64,000 bases of DNA. It comes from Thermocaproicibacter melissae (GTDB lineage: Bacteria; Bacillota; Clostridia; Oscillospirales; Acutalibacteraceae). The translations under genes were made by a program, and so were the position numbers. The DNA lies in contig NZ_CP101827.1 of assembly GCF_024498295.1 (NCBI RefSeq), positions 1,864,001-1,928,000 of the forward strand, read 5' to 3'. Below the pieces are notes generated by a model. It ran no database searches, was not told the DNA's origin, and saw nothing but the letters and a program-made list of their open reading frames with translations. This document shows, piece by piece, positions 16,566-25,867 of this stretch (position 1 is the first letter of the stretch; each line of letters starts with the position of its first letter).

Positions 16566-18095
16566 TTACACGGATTCGTGTTTGACGGCATCATCGGCGA
16601 TTTTGTCGACAAAGATGCGGGTGAGTTCGTCCGGCTCATCCAGCTTTGCGCCGAATTTTTCCTTCTCGTCATAGAAATGCATGACATACGGCTTCTTTTC
16701 GGTAAAGGGCGGCCATTCGGCCATCGGAGTCCCATCGGCGTCGACGCCGTTCGGGTCACCTGTCTTGATGAAGTTGGCCCAATAGTTGCACATCACGCGT
16801 GCCAAATCATACTGAGGCCCGGTGAACGGACGCCAGCATTTTGCGAGCGTTTCAAAGAAGAACCACAGGTCGCTCGAATGGAACGCACCGGGATTATCCC
16901 ACCCAGGCATCCTGGAACCGAACAGATAATAATACTTCGGAATCGTAATGCCTGCACGGTCTTCCGCTGCACACAGGCTGCGCATTGCAACATCCAGTTC
17001 ACTGATTACCGAGTACTTTTGGATGGCCTCGATGCCTTCATCTGCATGGCAAATTTCGCAGATGCGCTCTGCTTTGTCGCCATAGCGGGCGACTGCTTTT
17101 TTGAATTCCTCAACAGACTTCACGGGTGCACCGAAAGTGAATTCATTATCTGTGCGGCCGAACAGCAGAGGTACCGGATGCCTCTTTCTCATGATTCGGT
17201 CTTCATATTTGCCCTGCTGGAAAACTCCGTCGTCCACGGTTCCCCAGAACACGCCGCAGGAAATTGCCTTGTCACGCACGTACTCAGCACTCAGGCTGCG
17301 TGCTTCCGCAAGCGTTTTGACTCCGAGCTGGCGGAAGAATTCTTTTCCCGTTTCCTCCGCTTCAGCCAAAGGATACTGCATGGCAACCCGGCCATAGGGG
17401 CTCTTGAAAAAGCCGCTTTCGATAATCGCTCTCTGGAACAGCCCGTCGCTCTGCGGCGAAGTCAGCAGCGCACAGACGCTCATTCCACCGGCAGACTGCC
17501 CGCCGATGGTGATATTATCCGGGTCGCCGCCGAATGCCGCAATATTGCGCTTGACCCATTTAATGGCGAACTGCTGGTCAAGATGACCGAAGTTTGTGGG
17601 GGCATCCGGCGCTTCTGCCGTAAGCTCCGGATGAGCGAGGAATCCGAATACATTCAAACGATAGCTTGCCGTTACAACAACTATGCCACGTTTTGCGAGG
17701 CGGTCTCCATCGAACTCCTTTTCAACCGTACTGCCGACCTGAAGGCCGCCGCCGAAGAACCAGACGAAAACCGGAAGTTTTTCGCCGGGCTTTTGCGCGG
17801 GAGTCCACACATTCAAGTAGAGGCAGTCTTCGCTCATCGGAGTTTCGGGAGGGAGATTCCATTCGCGCGCATAGAGGTGTTCATGGTTGCCGTCCGGGAT
17901 AGCCTGCATGGGAATCGGGCCGAAGCGGTAGGCATCCAGAATGCCGTCCCAGTTTTTTGCCGGCTGCGGCGCACGCCAGCGAAGGTCGCCCACAGGCGGT
18001 GCCGCGAACGGAATTCCCTTGAACACCATCACCTCGGGGTCATAAGCGGGAAGGCCTCTGACCTTTCCGTTCTCGACTTCTGCAATTTCAATCAT
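16566..18095 (-). CDS. Type-B carboxylesterase (paralog 1)
   Basis: A 509-residue alpha/beta hydrolase of the carboxylesterase/lipase (PnbA-like) family. The oxyanion segment is VWFFGGGLQ, nucleophile Ser201 sits in GGQSAGG, the likely acid is Glu in GRTDNEFTF, and the catalytic His lies in GAFHSSDLWFFF. EDCLYLNVWTP is the family signature. The ATG at 18095 lies ten bases after AAGGAG; the in-frame TTG at 18104 is too close to it. No signal peptide, so it is cytoplasmic. It is the last gene of a minus-strand esterase run starting with the MFS gene. The substrate is an ester of unknown identity. Confidence 0.9.
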   Translation of the reverse strand: MIEIAEVENGKVRGLPAYDPEVMVFKGIPFAAPPVGDLRWRAPQPAKNWDGILDAYRFGPIPMQAIPDGNHEHLYAREWNLPPETPMSEDCLYLNVWTPAQKPGEKLPVFVWFFGGGLQVGSTVEKEFDGDRLAKRGIVVVTASYRLNVFGFLAHPELTAEAPDAPTNFGHLDQQFAIKWVKRNIAAFGGDPDNITIGGQSAGGMSVCALLTSPQSDGLFQRAIIESGFFKSPYGRVAMQYPLAEAEETGKEFFRQLGVKTLAEARSLSAEYVRDKAISCGVFWGTVDDGVFQQGKYEDRIMRKRHPVPLLFGRTDNEFTFGAPVKSVEEFKKAVARYGDKAERICEICHADEGIEAIQKYSVISELDVAMRSLCAAEDRAGITIPKYYYLFGSRMPGWDNPGAFHSSDLWFFFETLAKCWRPFTGPQYDLARVMCNYWANFIKTGDPNGVDADGTPMAEWPPFTEKKPYVMHFYDEKEKFGAKLDEPDELTRIFVDKIADDAVKHESV

Positions 18096-18169
18096 TTCAA
18101 TCAAACTCCTTCCAACAAAACACTATCCGCTTTCGGTTTCACGCTGTCAAGGTTCCGGCAGAAAAAGAT

Positions 18170-18991
18170 TCATGCGCGCTGTTTTGCAGAGTCCATGCAC
18201 CAGTCCATCACGCGCGGCAGGAATGCGTCCCAGAATTTCCACTCATGGCCGCCGGGGCCTTCTTCGTATGTAATCGGAACTCCTAGCTTTTTCGCATAGT
18301 TCATGAAGTTCTGCGTGTATTGGTAGGTTGGGTCCTCTCTGCCGATTGCCACATAAAAAGCCGGATATTTTGCCGGGTCTTTTGCAATTTGCTCGAGCAT
18401 ATATTTTGTGTCGTCCGGGCTGTTGCGCAGCTTTTCAAGGCCGCCCCAATTCAGGTTGACAAGAGAACATCTGTCGTCCGGTGAGGAAGAACCGAACCCC
18501 TGGCTGAAGATTTCCACGACGAGCGAGGAACCGGAAAGCGCGGCGGAAGCAGAGAAAAATTCCGGCTTGCGGAATGCCCATTTGAACGCACCGTATCCGC
18601 CCATCGAAAGGCCCGCAACAAAGCGTTTTTCACGGCAGCCTCCGACTGGGAAGCGCGACTCCACAACCTTCGGAAGTTCTTCACTCAGGTAGGTGAAATA
18701 AGGGTATCCGTGAGCCATGTCGCTGTAAAAGGAGGAAGCACCGACTTCCGGCATCACAACCGCGATGCCGCGCTCTTCCGCGTAGCGCTCCACACTTGTA
18801 AAACGGACCCAGTCGAACGCATTTTGTCCGCCGCCATGCAGCAGGTAGAGGACCGGGTAGGTCTCCGTTATTCTGCAGGCGTCTTCCAGACTCTGCCCGG
18901 GCTGCATCGGTTTGTCCGACGGAATGACCACTGCAACATTCGTATGGAAGCCCAACGTCTTTGACAAGAAGCTGAAACGCATGTAACCCAT
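18170..18991 (-). CDS. Esterase-D/feruloyl-esterase-like hydrolase (paralog A)
   Basis: A 273-residue PF00756-type esterase. Nucleophile Ser129 lies in GLSMGGYG, YLLHGGGQ forms the oxyanion region, and the C-terminal GGHEWKFWD carries the catalytic His. No signal peptide is present, unlike secreted acetylxylan and feruloyl esterases of this fold, so it probably acts on imported oligosaccharide or small-molecule esters. The ATG overlaps the stop of the neighbouring paralog by one base (TAATG). Confidence 0.88.
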   Translation of the reverse strand: MGYMRFSFLSKTLGFHTNVAVVIPSDKPMQPGQSLEDACRITETYPVLYLLHGGGQNAFDWVRFTSVERYAEERGIAVVMPEVGASSFYSDMAHGYPYFTYLSEELPKVVESRFPVGGCREKRFVAGLSMGGYGAFKWAFRKPEFFSASAALSGSSLVVEIFSQGFGSSSPDDRCSLVNLNWGGLEKLRNSPDDTKYMLEQIAKDPAKYPAFYVAIGREDPTYQYTQNFMNYAKKLGVPITYEEGPGGHEWKFWDAFLPRVMDWCMDSAKQRA

Positions 18992-19794
18992 TACTCTGCC
19001 ACCCCAATTCCCATCCAGTCAATAATTCTTTTCAGCCACGGATTCCAGAAATCCCAGTCGTGTTTCCCGGGGCCCTCTTCCCAAATTAACGGCAAACCAA
19101 TCTGCTTTGCATACTCTGCGAAGTCCTTGGAACCTTCGTAGGTCAGCTGATCTTCTGTGCCGCAGCAACTGAACAGGCGCGGAATCGGCCGGCCGGACTT
19201 CACCAATTTTTTCGCAAGAAATTTCATGTCATTCTCACTTTCACGATATTCCTCGACCGAACCGAATGCATTGAAAACAGGGTTGTTTGTGGACCCCATC
19301 GGGCGGAAGAAGCCAAGCTCCTCCACGCCGCTCACCCCAGACATCCCGCCTGCGGCGTTGAAAAACTCGGGGCAGCGCAACGCCCATTTGAATGCTCCGT
19401 GAGAACCCATGGAATTGCCAACCACAAAATGGTCTTCCCTTTTCTCGGAAAGCGGAAACACAGACTGTACGACAAGCGGAAGTTCCTTAGAAAGATAGGT
19501 GAAAAACTTTTCGCCGTATGCCATATCACAGTAAAAACTCAGTTTGACCTCAGGGAATACAACGGCAAACTGTCCTTCGTCGGCATAACGCTCGATGTCG
19601 GTATTCCGGATATAGGTGGTACAGTCATCGGAACCGCCGTGCAGCACATAAAGCGTGCGGAATTTCTGCCCTTTGCGGTACACTTCGTCGAGTGACTTCT
19701 CCGGATGCGCCAGATTGTAAGTCGGCAAAAGGACTGCAATATTAACCTGCTCCAGCAGAACGCGTGAATAAAAGGAATAATTGACAAGTCCCAT
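18991..19794 (-). CDS. Esterase-D/feruloyl-esterase-like hydrolase (paralog B)
   Basis: A 267-residue PF00756-type esterase, clearly homologous along its length to the following gene. The nucleophile motif is GNSMGSHG (Ser128), YVLHGGSDD forms the oxyanion region, and GKHDWDFWN carries the catalytic His. The changed residues around the nucleophile (NSMGSH against LSMGGY) suggest a different substrate from paralog A. It lies 19 bases after the carboxylesterase at 19814 and is coupled by a one-base overlap to paralog A. Cytoplasmic. Confidence 0.87.
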   Translation of the reverse strand: MGLVNYSFYSRVLLEQVNIAVLLPTYNLAHPEKSLDEVYRKGQKFRTLYVLHGGSDDCTTYIRNTDIERYADEGQFAVVFPEVKLSFYCDMAYGEKFFTYLSKELPLVVQSVFPLSEKREDHFVVGNSMGSHGAFKWALRCPEFFNAAGGMSGVSGVEELGFFRPMGSTNNPVFNAFGSVEEYRESENDMKFLAKKLVKSGRPIPRLFSCCGTEDQLTYEGSKDFAEYAKQIGLPLIWEEGPGKHDWDFWNPWLKRIIDWMGIGVAE

Positions 19795-19813
19795 GATGAT
19801 CCTCCCAGTTTCG

Positions 19814-21349
19814 TTACATGGATTTGATTTTTTCTTCTTCCCGTTTCATGAGGAATTTTAGAATCGGAGATGGGCCGCCCTGCTCCATTTGCGGGACATC
19901 GCCGAAAAACATGGAATTCGGGTTTTCAAGCGTGTATGGCTTCCATTCAGGCATCGGCGTTCCGTCGGCGTCAAGGCCGTTCGGGTCGCCGGTTTTTGCA
20001 AAGTTGGTCCAGTAGTTGCACATCATGCGGGCAAGGTCATAGTGTTTTCCCTTGAACGGGCGCCAGCATTTTGCCAGCGTTTCAAAGGTAAACCACAGCT
20101 CGGAAGAATGGAACGCACCCGCGTCGTCTCCCGGTATTTCAGGCCCAAACCGGCTGACATATGTAACTGCTTTGCCATCCTTGGCACGCATCTCGGCCCA
20201 TGTTTTGTTGGCCAATTCACTGAGGTTGTACGTTCCGTTTTTCCTCATGGTTGCGATGTCGCCGGTATTCTGCGGGTCACAGATTCTGCGGTATTCCGCG
20301 GCATCTTTGCCGTAGCGCTTTTGGGCATAAGCCTCGAATTCTTCCAAAGAGTTGAAATGCGGTTGAATAACCAGTTCATTCGTTGTGTTGTTGACAAGAA
20401 TGGGAACATCAATTTCATGCCCGTTCCGATAAGCAACTGCGGGATCCTCGGGGAGGTACCATCCGTCGACGGTCGGTCCCCACCAGTAGCCGAACTTGTT
20501 CATGAATTCCATTGATTTTTCACAAACGGTGCGGGCATCAATCCTGCGCGCTTCGGCAATGGATTGAACGCCGAGAAATTCAAGGAACTTTACGCCCACT
20601 TTTTCCGCTTCATGGAGCGGAGCATAACCGCCGCGGCGGTAGGTCGGAGAGATGCCGCCGCCGCTCTGGACAATGGCACGCCGGAACAGGCCGCGGTTCA
20701 GCGGAGACGAAAGATGGCAGACGACGCTGCGGCCGCCGGCCGACTGTCCAAAAATCGTGATGTTTTCAGGGTCACCGCCGAAATTCGCAATGTTGCGTTT
20801 CACCCACTGAATTCCCGCACGCTGGTCGAGAAGGCCGTAATTGCCGCTTGCGTGGTTCGGGCTTTCTGCGGTCAGTTCAGGGTGAGCCAAAAAGCCGAAG
20901 CCGTTCACGCGGTAGTTGACGCTGACAAACACCACGCCGCGCCGCGCAATGCGCTCACCGTCAAACTCCATTTCCGCAGTGTAGCCGCCTACCATGCCGC
21001 CGCCGAAAATCCAAACCATAACCGGGAGCTTTTCATTTCCTGTTTTGGCGGGCGTCCACACATTCAGGTAGAGGCAGTCTTCATCCATCGGAATTTCGGG
21101 GTCTACATGCCATTCCTTGTTGTAAAGAGCATTCGGATCACCGAGGCCGGGAGTACTCTGCATGGAAATCGGGCCGAAATGGTCGGCCAGAAGCACACCC
21201 TCCCAGTTCTTCACCGGCTGTGGAGCGCGCCAGCGCAAATCGCCCACCGGCGGCGCTGCGAACGGGATGCCTTTGAAAGCTGTTATTCTCGGGTCGGCTG
21301 CAGGAATACCCCGCACCCTTCCGTTTTCCGTATTTGTTTCTCTAAGCAT
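19814..21349 (-). CDS. Type-B carboxylesterase (paralog 2)
   Basis: A 511-residue carboxylesterase, highly similar to the gene at 22895. Nucleophile Ser203 is in FGQSAGG, the candidate acid is Glu in NNTTNELV, the catalytic His is in GAFHSSELWFTF, and DEDCLYLNVWTP is the family signature. No signal peptide. The start overlaps the MFS transporter gene by eight bases, which ties the transporter to the esterases functionally. Confidence 0.9.
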   Translation of the reverse strand: MLRETNTENGRVRGIPAADPRITAFKGIPFAAPPVGDLRWRAPQPVKNWEGVLLADHFGPISMQSTPGLGDPNALYNKEWHVDPEIPMDEDCLYLNVWTPAKTGNEKLPVMVWIFGGGMVGGYTAEMEFDGERIARRGVVFVSVNYRVNGFGFLAHPELTAESPNHASGNYGLLDQRAGIQWVKRNIANFGGDPENITIFGQSAGGRSVVCHLSSPLNRGLFRRAIVQSGGGISPTYRRGGYAPLHEAEKVGVKFLEFLGVQSIAEARRIDARTVCEKSMEFMNKFGYWWGPTVDGWYLPEDPAVAYRNGHEIDVPILVNNTTNELVIQPHFNSLEEFEAYAQKRYGKDAAEYRRICDPQNTGDIATMRKNGTYNLSELANKTWAEMRAKDGKAVTYVSRFGPEIPGDDAGAFHSSELWFTFETLAKCWRPFKGKHYDLARMMCNYWTNFAKTGDPNGLDADGTPMPEWKPYTLENPNSMFFGDVPQMEQGGPSPILKFLMKREEEKIKSM

Positions 21350-22577
21350 CAGTATCTCCTCCCTCTGGACTTAAAGGTGAAGCTTCTATGTTTTCCACTG
21401 CGATATCTTTCTGCTTTTTCTGGTAGTAATTAAACAACACACACCCTGCAAGGAGCAGCACACCGGTGAAGAAGAAAGCAGCTTCGCAGCCGAATGAAGC
21501 GGCAATCACGCCGCTGATTGCCGGGCCGATGCCTTGACCGATATCTGCGCCGATGTAGAAGGTACCCGCGGCAACGCCGCTGCGCTCAGGTCCGGCCTTT
21601 TTGATGCACTCAGCCTGAAGCGAAACCTGCCCGCCGCCCTGACCTGCCGCCTTAAGTGCCGCAGCAACCAAGAGCATGGCGAGGGAAGTGCTTTTGCCGA
21701 GAAGCACCATGGCCGCAAACGAGGCGATGAGGGAAAAGTTAACTATGCCGGTAATGCCTTTTTTATCTGCGATTTTCCCAATGGAAAGGCGCATTCCAAA
21801 CAGCACAATTGCCGAAACGGTGAAAAACACGGCATAATTCGGAATATTGCGGCTTTCGCAGAACGTTTTCAGAAATGCATTCACAACGCCGTTTGAGAAC
21901 GAGAACAAGCTCCCGATGACGGCGTACATCAGCACATCGGTTGCGATAATCCTTTTCGGCGAAAGCATGGCAGCAAAGGAGTCCGGTTTCTTCTCCTTTG
22001 CAGGCTCCTGATATCGGAAAAAGCAGAGTCCGATGGTTGCGACAGCCGTAAGCGCAAAAATAATCAGAAACAGAGTCTCGTAGCCGTACTTCTCCTGAAT
22101 TGCCGCTCCCATGCCCGGGCCGACAGCCGACGCCAGAATCTGTCCCAGGCCGTAATAACCGAGGCCTTCCGCCATTCTGTCATGCGGAATACAGAAGGAA
22201 ACGAGTGCAATGTTTACCGTACTGCTGACGCCGAACGCTGCACCGTGGAGGATGCGCACCGCAAACATGCAGGGAATATTCGGCGCAAAAGCATACCCAA
22301 GGGCAGTCGATGCTATGACACCCGTTGAAATAATACAGATTTTTTTCTTATTGTAGAAGTCTGAGGCAGCACCCGCAAATGGGCGCATCATTAATGCGGC
22401 AATGGAATAAATTCCCGAAATCAGGCCTGCAACGGAAAGGGTTGCGCTCAAGTGTGTGACAGAGTAGTCCACCACCATGGTGTACACCATATTGAAGCCG
22501 AATCCCGTAATGCAGCTGATGACGATGAGAAAAATGAACTTTCCATTCCACAGTTTTTCTTTTGCTTTCTTTTCCAT
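21342..22577 (-). CDS. MFS transporter of the esterase cluster
   Basis: A 411-residue major facilitator with about 12 TM helices. The loop 2-3 motif region reads GAASDFYNKKKICIIS. The central cytoplasmic loop carries a basic EPAKEKKPDS stretch and the second half contains GKIADKKGITGIV. It is the first gene of the minus-strand run MFS, carboxylesterase, two esterases, carboxylesterase. It presumably imports the ester substrate or exports a product. The family (YfcJ/sugar-exporter-like) does not define the ligand. Confidence 0.88.
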   Translation of the reverse strand: MEKKAKEKLWNGKFIFLIVISCITGFGFNMVYTMVVDYSVTHLSATLSVAGLISGIYSIAALMMRPFAGAASDFYNKKKICIISTGVIASTALGYAFAPNIPCMFAVRILHGAAFGVSSTVNIALVSFCIPHDRMAEGLGYYGLGQILASAVGPGMGAAIQEKYGYETLFLIIFALTAVATIGLCFFRYQEPAKEKKPDSFAAMLSPKRIIATDVLMYAVIGSLFSFSNGVVNAFLKTFCESRNIPNYAVFFTVSAIVLFGMRLSIGKIADKKGITGIVNFSLIASFAAMVLLGKSTSLAMLLVAAALKAAGQGGGQVSLQAECIKKAGPERSGVAAGTFYIGADIGQGIGPAISGVIAASFGCEAAFFFTGVLLLAGCVLFNYYQKKQKDIAVENIEASPLSPEGGDTDA

Positions 22578-22677
22578 AGATCTATCCTTTCAGCGTTGTA
22601 ATAGAAATCAGTTGCTAAAGAGTTTTGTGAATTGTAAGGATATGTTTAGCGGTATTGTTTAGCACATTTCAATAGAT

Positions 22678-22706
22678 ATTATACTGGATTGCAAAACAAA
22701 TCGCAA
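22678..22706 (-). promoter_or_regulatory. Promoter of the MFS-esterase operon
   Basis: Minus-strand TTGCGA (22701-22706) and TATAAT (22678-22683) have a 17-base spacer. ATTGC and GCAAT half-sites at 22689-22708 flank the spacer and could form an operator. Confidence 0.55.
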
Positions 22707-22755
22707 TTGTTTTTCTAAAAATTGTATAATTTACTGCAAAATATTAAAAAATTTA

Positions 22756-22785
22756 TTGACTTTTACCATAAAATTAAACTATAAT
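22756..22785 (+). promoter_or_regulatory. Promoter of the carboxylesterase at 22895
   Basis: TTGACT (22756-22761) and TATAAT (22780-22785) are separated by 18 bases in an A+T-rich stretch, leaving a leader of about 100 bases before the TTG start. Confidence 0.6.
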
Positions 22786-22894
22786 TATTGCAGGTATAAT
22801 TTTGCTCCATACATAGTAAATTTTTGCATGATATTAGAACTCAAGAACGTAAAGCGCTAATTTGCTAAATCGTTTATTTTAGGGAGGCATCGAA

Positions 22895-24442
22895 TTGTTA
22901 AGAAAAGTTACGGTAGAAACAGGCGTTGTAGAAGGTATTCCGGCGGCGGACCCGAGAATAACGGTTTTTAAGGGGATTCCCTTTGCGGCTCCGCCTGTTG
23001 GAGAACTGCGCTGGCGCGCTCCGCAGCCCGCCAAACCCTGGGTTGGCGTCTTGAAAGCAGACCATTTCGGCCCTATCGCTATGCAGGAGGTTCCCGGCAA
23101 AGACCCAAATGCTTTCTACTCCAAAGAATGGCACGTTGACCCCGATATTCCCATGAGCGAAGACTGCCTGCAGTTAAATGTCTGGACACCGGCAAAAACA
23201 GGCGATGAGAAGCTCCCTGTTATGGTGTGGATATATGGAGGCGGGTTACAGTGCGGCTACCCGGCTGAAATGGAGTTCGACGGAGAAAGAATCGCGCGCC
23301 GCGGTGTTGTATTTGTCAGCGTAAATTACCGCGTGAATGTTTTCGGGTTCTTTGCTCACCCGGAACTCACGAAAGAATGTGGTGACGAGTGCTGCACCAA
23401 TTTCGGTCTACTCGACCAGCTTGCAGGAATCAAATGGGTAAAGCGCAATATTGCGGCATTTGGCGGTGACCCGAATAATATCACCATCGGCGGTCAGTCT
23501 GCCGGAGGCGGAAGTACAACCGCTCATATCTGCTCGGAGATGTCTGCCGGCTACTTCCAGAGGGCAATCATCCAAAGCGGCGGCGGATTTGCTAAGGGAT
23601 TCAATCAGGGATACGCGACCCTCGAAGAGGCCGAACAAATTGGCTGCGAATTTTTGAAATTTCTCGGTGTCTCCAGCATCGAAGAAGCACGCAAAATTGA
23701 CGCCAAAACTCTGTTCCAGAAATCGGTCGAGTTCCCTGCGCCGAGGAAAGACACTCATGCCTTTGAAATGAAATGGAACATAGTAATTGACGGCAAATTC
23801 TTGAAAGAAGACCCGGTTCAGACTATCCTGCACAACAGAAGGAGCCAAGTAGATATTCTGATGGGCAATACCCTTGCGGAATTCCTTGCTACACCGCAGG
23901 TAAAAACCGTTCAAGAGTTCAAACAGTATGCGGAAGAGAATTACGAAGAAGATGCGGAAACATTCTTGAAACTCTGCGGATACCCGAATGCCGATTTGGA
24001 AACGATGCGCCAAAAAGCGACCATAAACAATTTTGAAATCGGCAACCTCATTTGGGCACGGCTGAATTATGAACTCGGCTGCAAACCGATTTACTTCTAT
24101 CGGTTCAACCCGGAAATTCCGGGTGACGACGCCGGTTCCTTCCATTCTTCTGATCTTTGGTTCACCTTTGAAACCCTGGCAAAATGCTGGCGTCCATTCA
24201 AGGGAAAACACTACGACCTTGCCCGCATGATGTGCAACTACTGGACCAACTTTATGAAAACCGGCAACCCGAACGGTCTTGACGCCGACGGAACGCCGAT
24301 GCCCGAATGGAAACCCTTCACGAAAGACAATGAACGTGCCATGTATTTCGGCGATACGCCGCACATGGATACGGAAGGCTACAGTGATGTGGAAACGCTG
24401 ACCTTTGAGCATCTTTACAAGAAGTGGAAAGCTTCCATATAA
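22895..24442 (+). CDS. Type-B carboxylesterase (paralog 3)
   Basis: A 515-residue carboxylesterase, divergent from the esterase operon and closest to paralog 2. Nucleophile Ser202 is in GGQSAGG, the likely acid is Glu in GNTLAEFL, and the catalytic His is in GSFHSSDLWFTF. The start is TTG with AGGGAGG eight bases upstream. No signal peptide. Sharing a divergent promoter region with the MFS-led operon suggests joint control. Two strong hairpins follow the stop. Confidence 0.9.
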   Translation: MLRKVTVETGVVEGIPAADPRITVFKGIPFAAPPVGELRWRAPQPAKPWVGVLKADHFGPIAMQEVPGKDPNAFYSKEWHVDPDIPMSEDCLQLNVWTPAKTGDEKLPVMVWIYGGGLQCGYPAEMEFDGERIARRGVVFVSVNYRVNVFGFFAHPELTKECGDECCTNFGLLDQLAGIKWVKRNIAAFGGDPNNITIGGQSAGGGSTTAHICSEMSAGYFQRAIIQSGGGFAKGFNQGYATLEEAEQIGCEFLKFLGVSSIEEARKIDAKTLFQKSVEFPAPRKDTHAFEMKWNIVIDGKFLKEDPVQTILHNRRSQVDILMGNTLAEFLATPQVKTVQEFKQYAEENYEEDAETFLKLCGYPNADLETMRQKATINNFEIGNLIWARLNYELGCKPIYFYRFNPEIPGDDAGSFHSSDLWFTFETLAKCWRPFKGKHYDLARMMCNYWTNFMKTGNPNGLDADGTPMPEWKPFTKDNERAMYFGDTPHMDTEGYSDVETLTFEHLYKKWKASI

Positions 24443-24494
24443 ACTGTTTCTCCCTCAAGAGCCGATGGCTTCTTACTTATCAAACTTATCCCAA

Positions 24495-24535
24495 GAAAAC
24501 GGTATCTGCCCCAACACAGATACCGTTTTCTTCGT
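24495..24535 (+). terminator. Terminator after carboxylesterase paralog 3
   Basis: A perfect 14-bp stem (24495-24508 with 24517-24530), loop CCCCAACA, has a T-rich 3' arm and tail. Confidence 0.8.
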
Positions 24536-24548
24536 GATTTTTCCATGC

Positions 24549-24591
24549 AAAAAACTCCCAAGAACACATTCAGCGTTCTTGGGAGTTTTTT
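24549..24591. terminator. Bidirectional terminator between convergent genes
   Basis: A perfect 17-bp stem (AAAAAACTCCCAAGAAC, 24549-24565, with 24575-24591) has a nine-base loop, giving A/T tracts in both directions. It closes both the plus-strand esterase and the minus-strand suf operon. Confidence 0.9.
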
Positions 24592-24620
24592 CTTATGTAT
24601 TTCAAACCGTTCTTCGCATT

Positions 24621-25433
24621 TCAGCGGAAAATTTGGAACAAATCGTCCAGCCATTCGGCCGCGAGGTCAAACCAATGCGCTGCGTGCGGATTTTCACTGC
24701 CTACTTCCGCATTGCACATCGACAATCCGTGTCTGCCCTTCTGGAAGAGGTGACACTCAAACGGAACGTGATTCTTCTGGAGGGCTTCCGCAAACATCAT
24801 TGCGTTTTCGACCGGCACGAGTTCATCTTCAATCGTGTGCCAGAGGAAGGCCGGCGGTGTGTTGGGCGTAACGTGTTTTTCCAGTGAGAAGAGTTCCACC
24901 ATTTCAGGGCTCATGTCCTGCCCGCAGACATTGTGAGCCGTATCATGCTCGGTCTTTTCGCCGCAGGTCAACACGGCGTAGCAAAGAATCATCGCGTCCG
25001 GACGGTTCTTGCCGCCCTTCGTGTCAATTCTCGCCTTGAGTTCCGGTGCATCCCACAGGGTTCCGAGGCTGGCAGCAGCATGTCCGCCTGCCGAGAAGCC
25101 CATAACCGCGATTTTGTCCGGAATCACATGCCATTCCGCGCTGTTCTCGCGAATCTTCATCAAAGTCAGAGAGCCGTCGATGAGCGGGCGAAGGTCACTG
25201 GCATTGTCGCGGATGGAATAGTACAGGATAAACACCTGATAGCCGCGCGCAAACAAAGCCATTGCGGGCGGATCGGCCTCCCGCTGCGACAGAAACTGAT
25301 AAGCTCCGCCCGGGTAAACGACTACACACGGGCGGTCAACGCCCTGCGGCATTTCATCGGGAATCGGATCGTGCAGATAACCGATCACTTGGGCGTTACT
25401 TTCTGGATTTGGACGAAACGAAACGATTTTCAT
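24621..25433 (-). CDS. BD-FAE-type acyl esterase coupled to the suf operon
   Basis: A 270-residue alpha/beta hydrolase of the acetyl-esterase/BD-FAE group. The oxyanion region is VVYPGGAYQFLS, nucleophile Ser114 is in GFSAGGHAA, and the catalytic His is in KGRHGLS. The chosen ATG at 25433 sits in an ATGA overlap with the sufU stop and has GGGGGAG upstream. No signal peptide. It is the last gene of the sufCBDSU transcript, an unexpected partner for Fe-S assembly, and more likely belongs in function to the esterase island beyond the terminator. Confidence 0.88.
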   Translation of the reverse strand: MKIVSFRPNPESNAQVIGYLHDPIPDEMPQGVDRPCVVVYPGGAYQFLSQREADPPAMALFARGYQVFILYYSIRDNASDLRPLIDGSLTLMKIRENSAEWHVIPDKIAVMGFSAGGHAAASLGTLWDAPELKARIDTKGGKNRPDAMILCYAVLTCGEKTEHDTAHNVCGQDMSPEMVELFSLEKHVTPNTPPAFLWHTIEDELVPVENAMMFAEALQKNHVPFECHLFQKGRHGLSMCNAEVGSENPHAAHWFDLAAEWLDDLFQIFR

Positions 25434-25867
25434 GACTCTTTCTCCCCCGTTATAGCATTCTCGAGTGTATGCCACCCCAGCACAGCGCATTTCACGCGTG
25501 CGGGCATGTGCGAAATATCCCGCAGGGCAATGGCTTCGTCAAGAACTTCAAGCTCGCGCTCGTCGGTAATCTCATTTTTAATCATGCCGAAAAACGTCTT
25601 TGCAAGCTTCAGCGCTTCTTCCGTCGTCTTGCCTTTGATGAGGTCAATCATAATGGAAGCCGAAGCCTGCGAAATCGCGCAGCCGATTCCGGTAAAACCG
25701 GCGTCTTCAATGACGCCGTCCTTCTCGCGAAGCTCGAGCGTTATCTCGTCGCCGCAGCTCGGGTTGACACCCTTCAGCGTGACTGTCGGATTTTCAATGT
25801 GGTGCTTGTTGCGGTTCGATTTGTTGTGCTCGGTAAGGATTTCCGTATAAATCTGGTTAAGCTCCAA
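25430..25867 (-). CDS. sufU: SufU Fe-S assembly protein
   Basis: A 145-residue SufU, the zinc-dependent sulfur-transfer partner of SufS in Firmicutes. The three conserved Cys are visible in NPSCGDE, GIGCAISQAS and ARVKCAVLGWHTLE. The TTG at 25867 gives the usual N-terminus (ELNQIYTEI) and the usual length, about ten bases after GGGGGTGG. A TTG six bases earlier is possible. The start lies inside the sufS 3' end (11-base overlap). Confidence 0.93.
   Translation of the reverse strand: MELNQIYTEILTEHNKSNRNKHHIENPTVTLKGVNPSCGDEITLELREKDGVIEDAGFTGIGCAISQASASIMIDLIKGKTTEEALKLAKTFFGMIKNEITDERELEVLDEAIALRDISHMPARVKCAVLGWHTLENAITGEKES

Noticed and set aside
16518-18299. A 593-codon open frame on the plus strand
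   Set aside because: It is antisense to the type-B carboxylesterase, has no ribosome site or recognisable domain, and its composition mirrors the G+C codon bias of the real gene.
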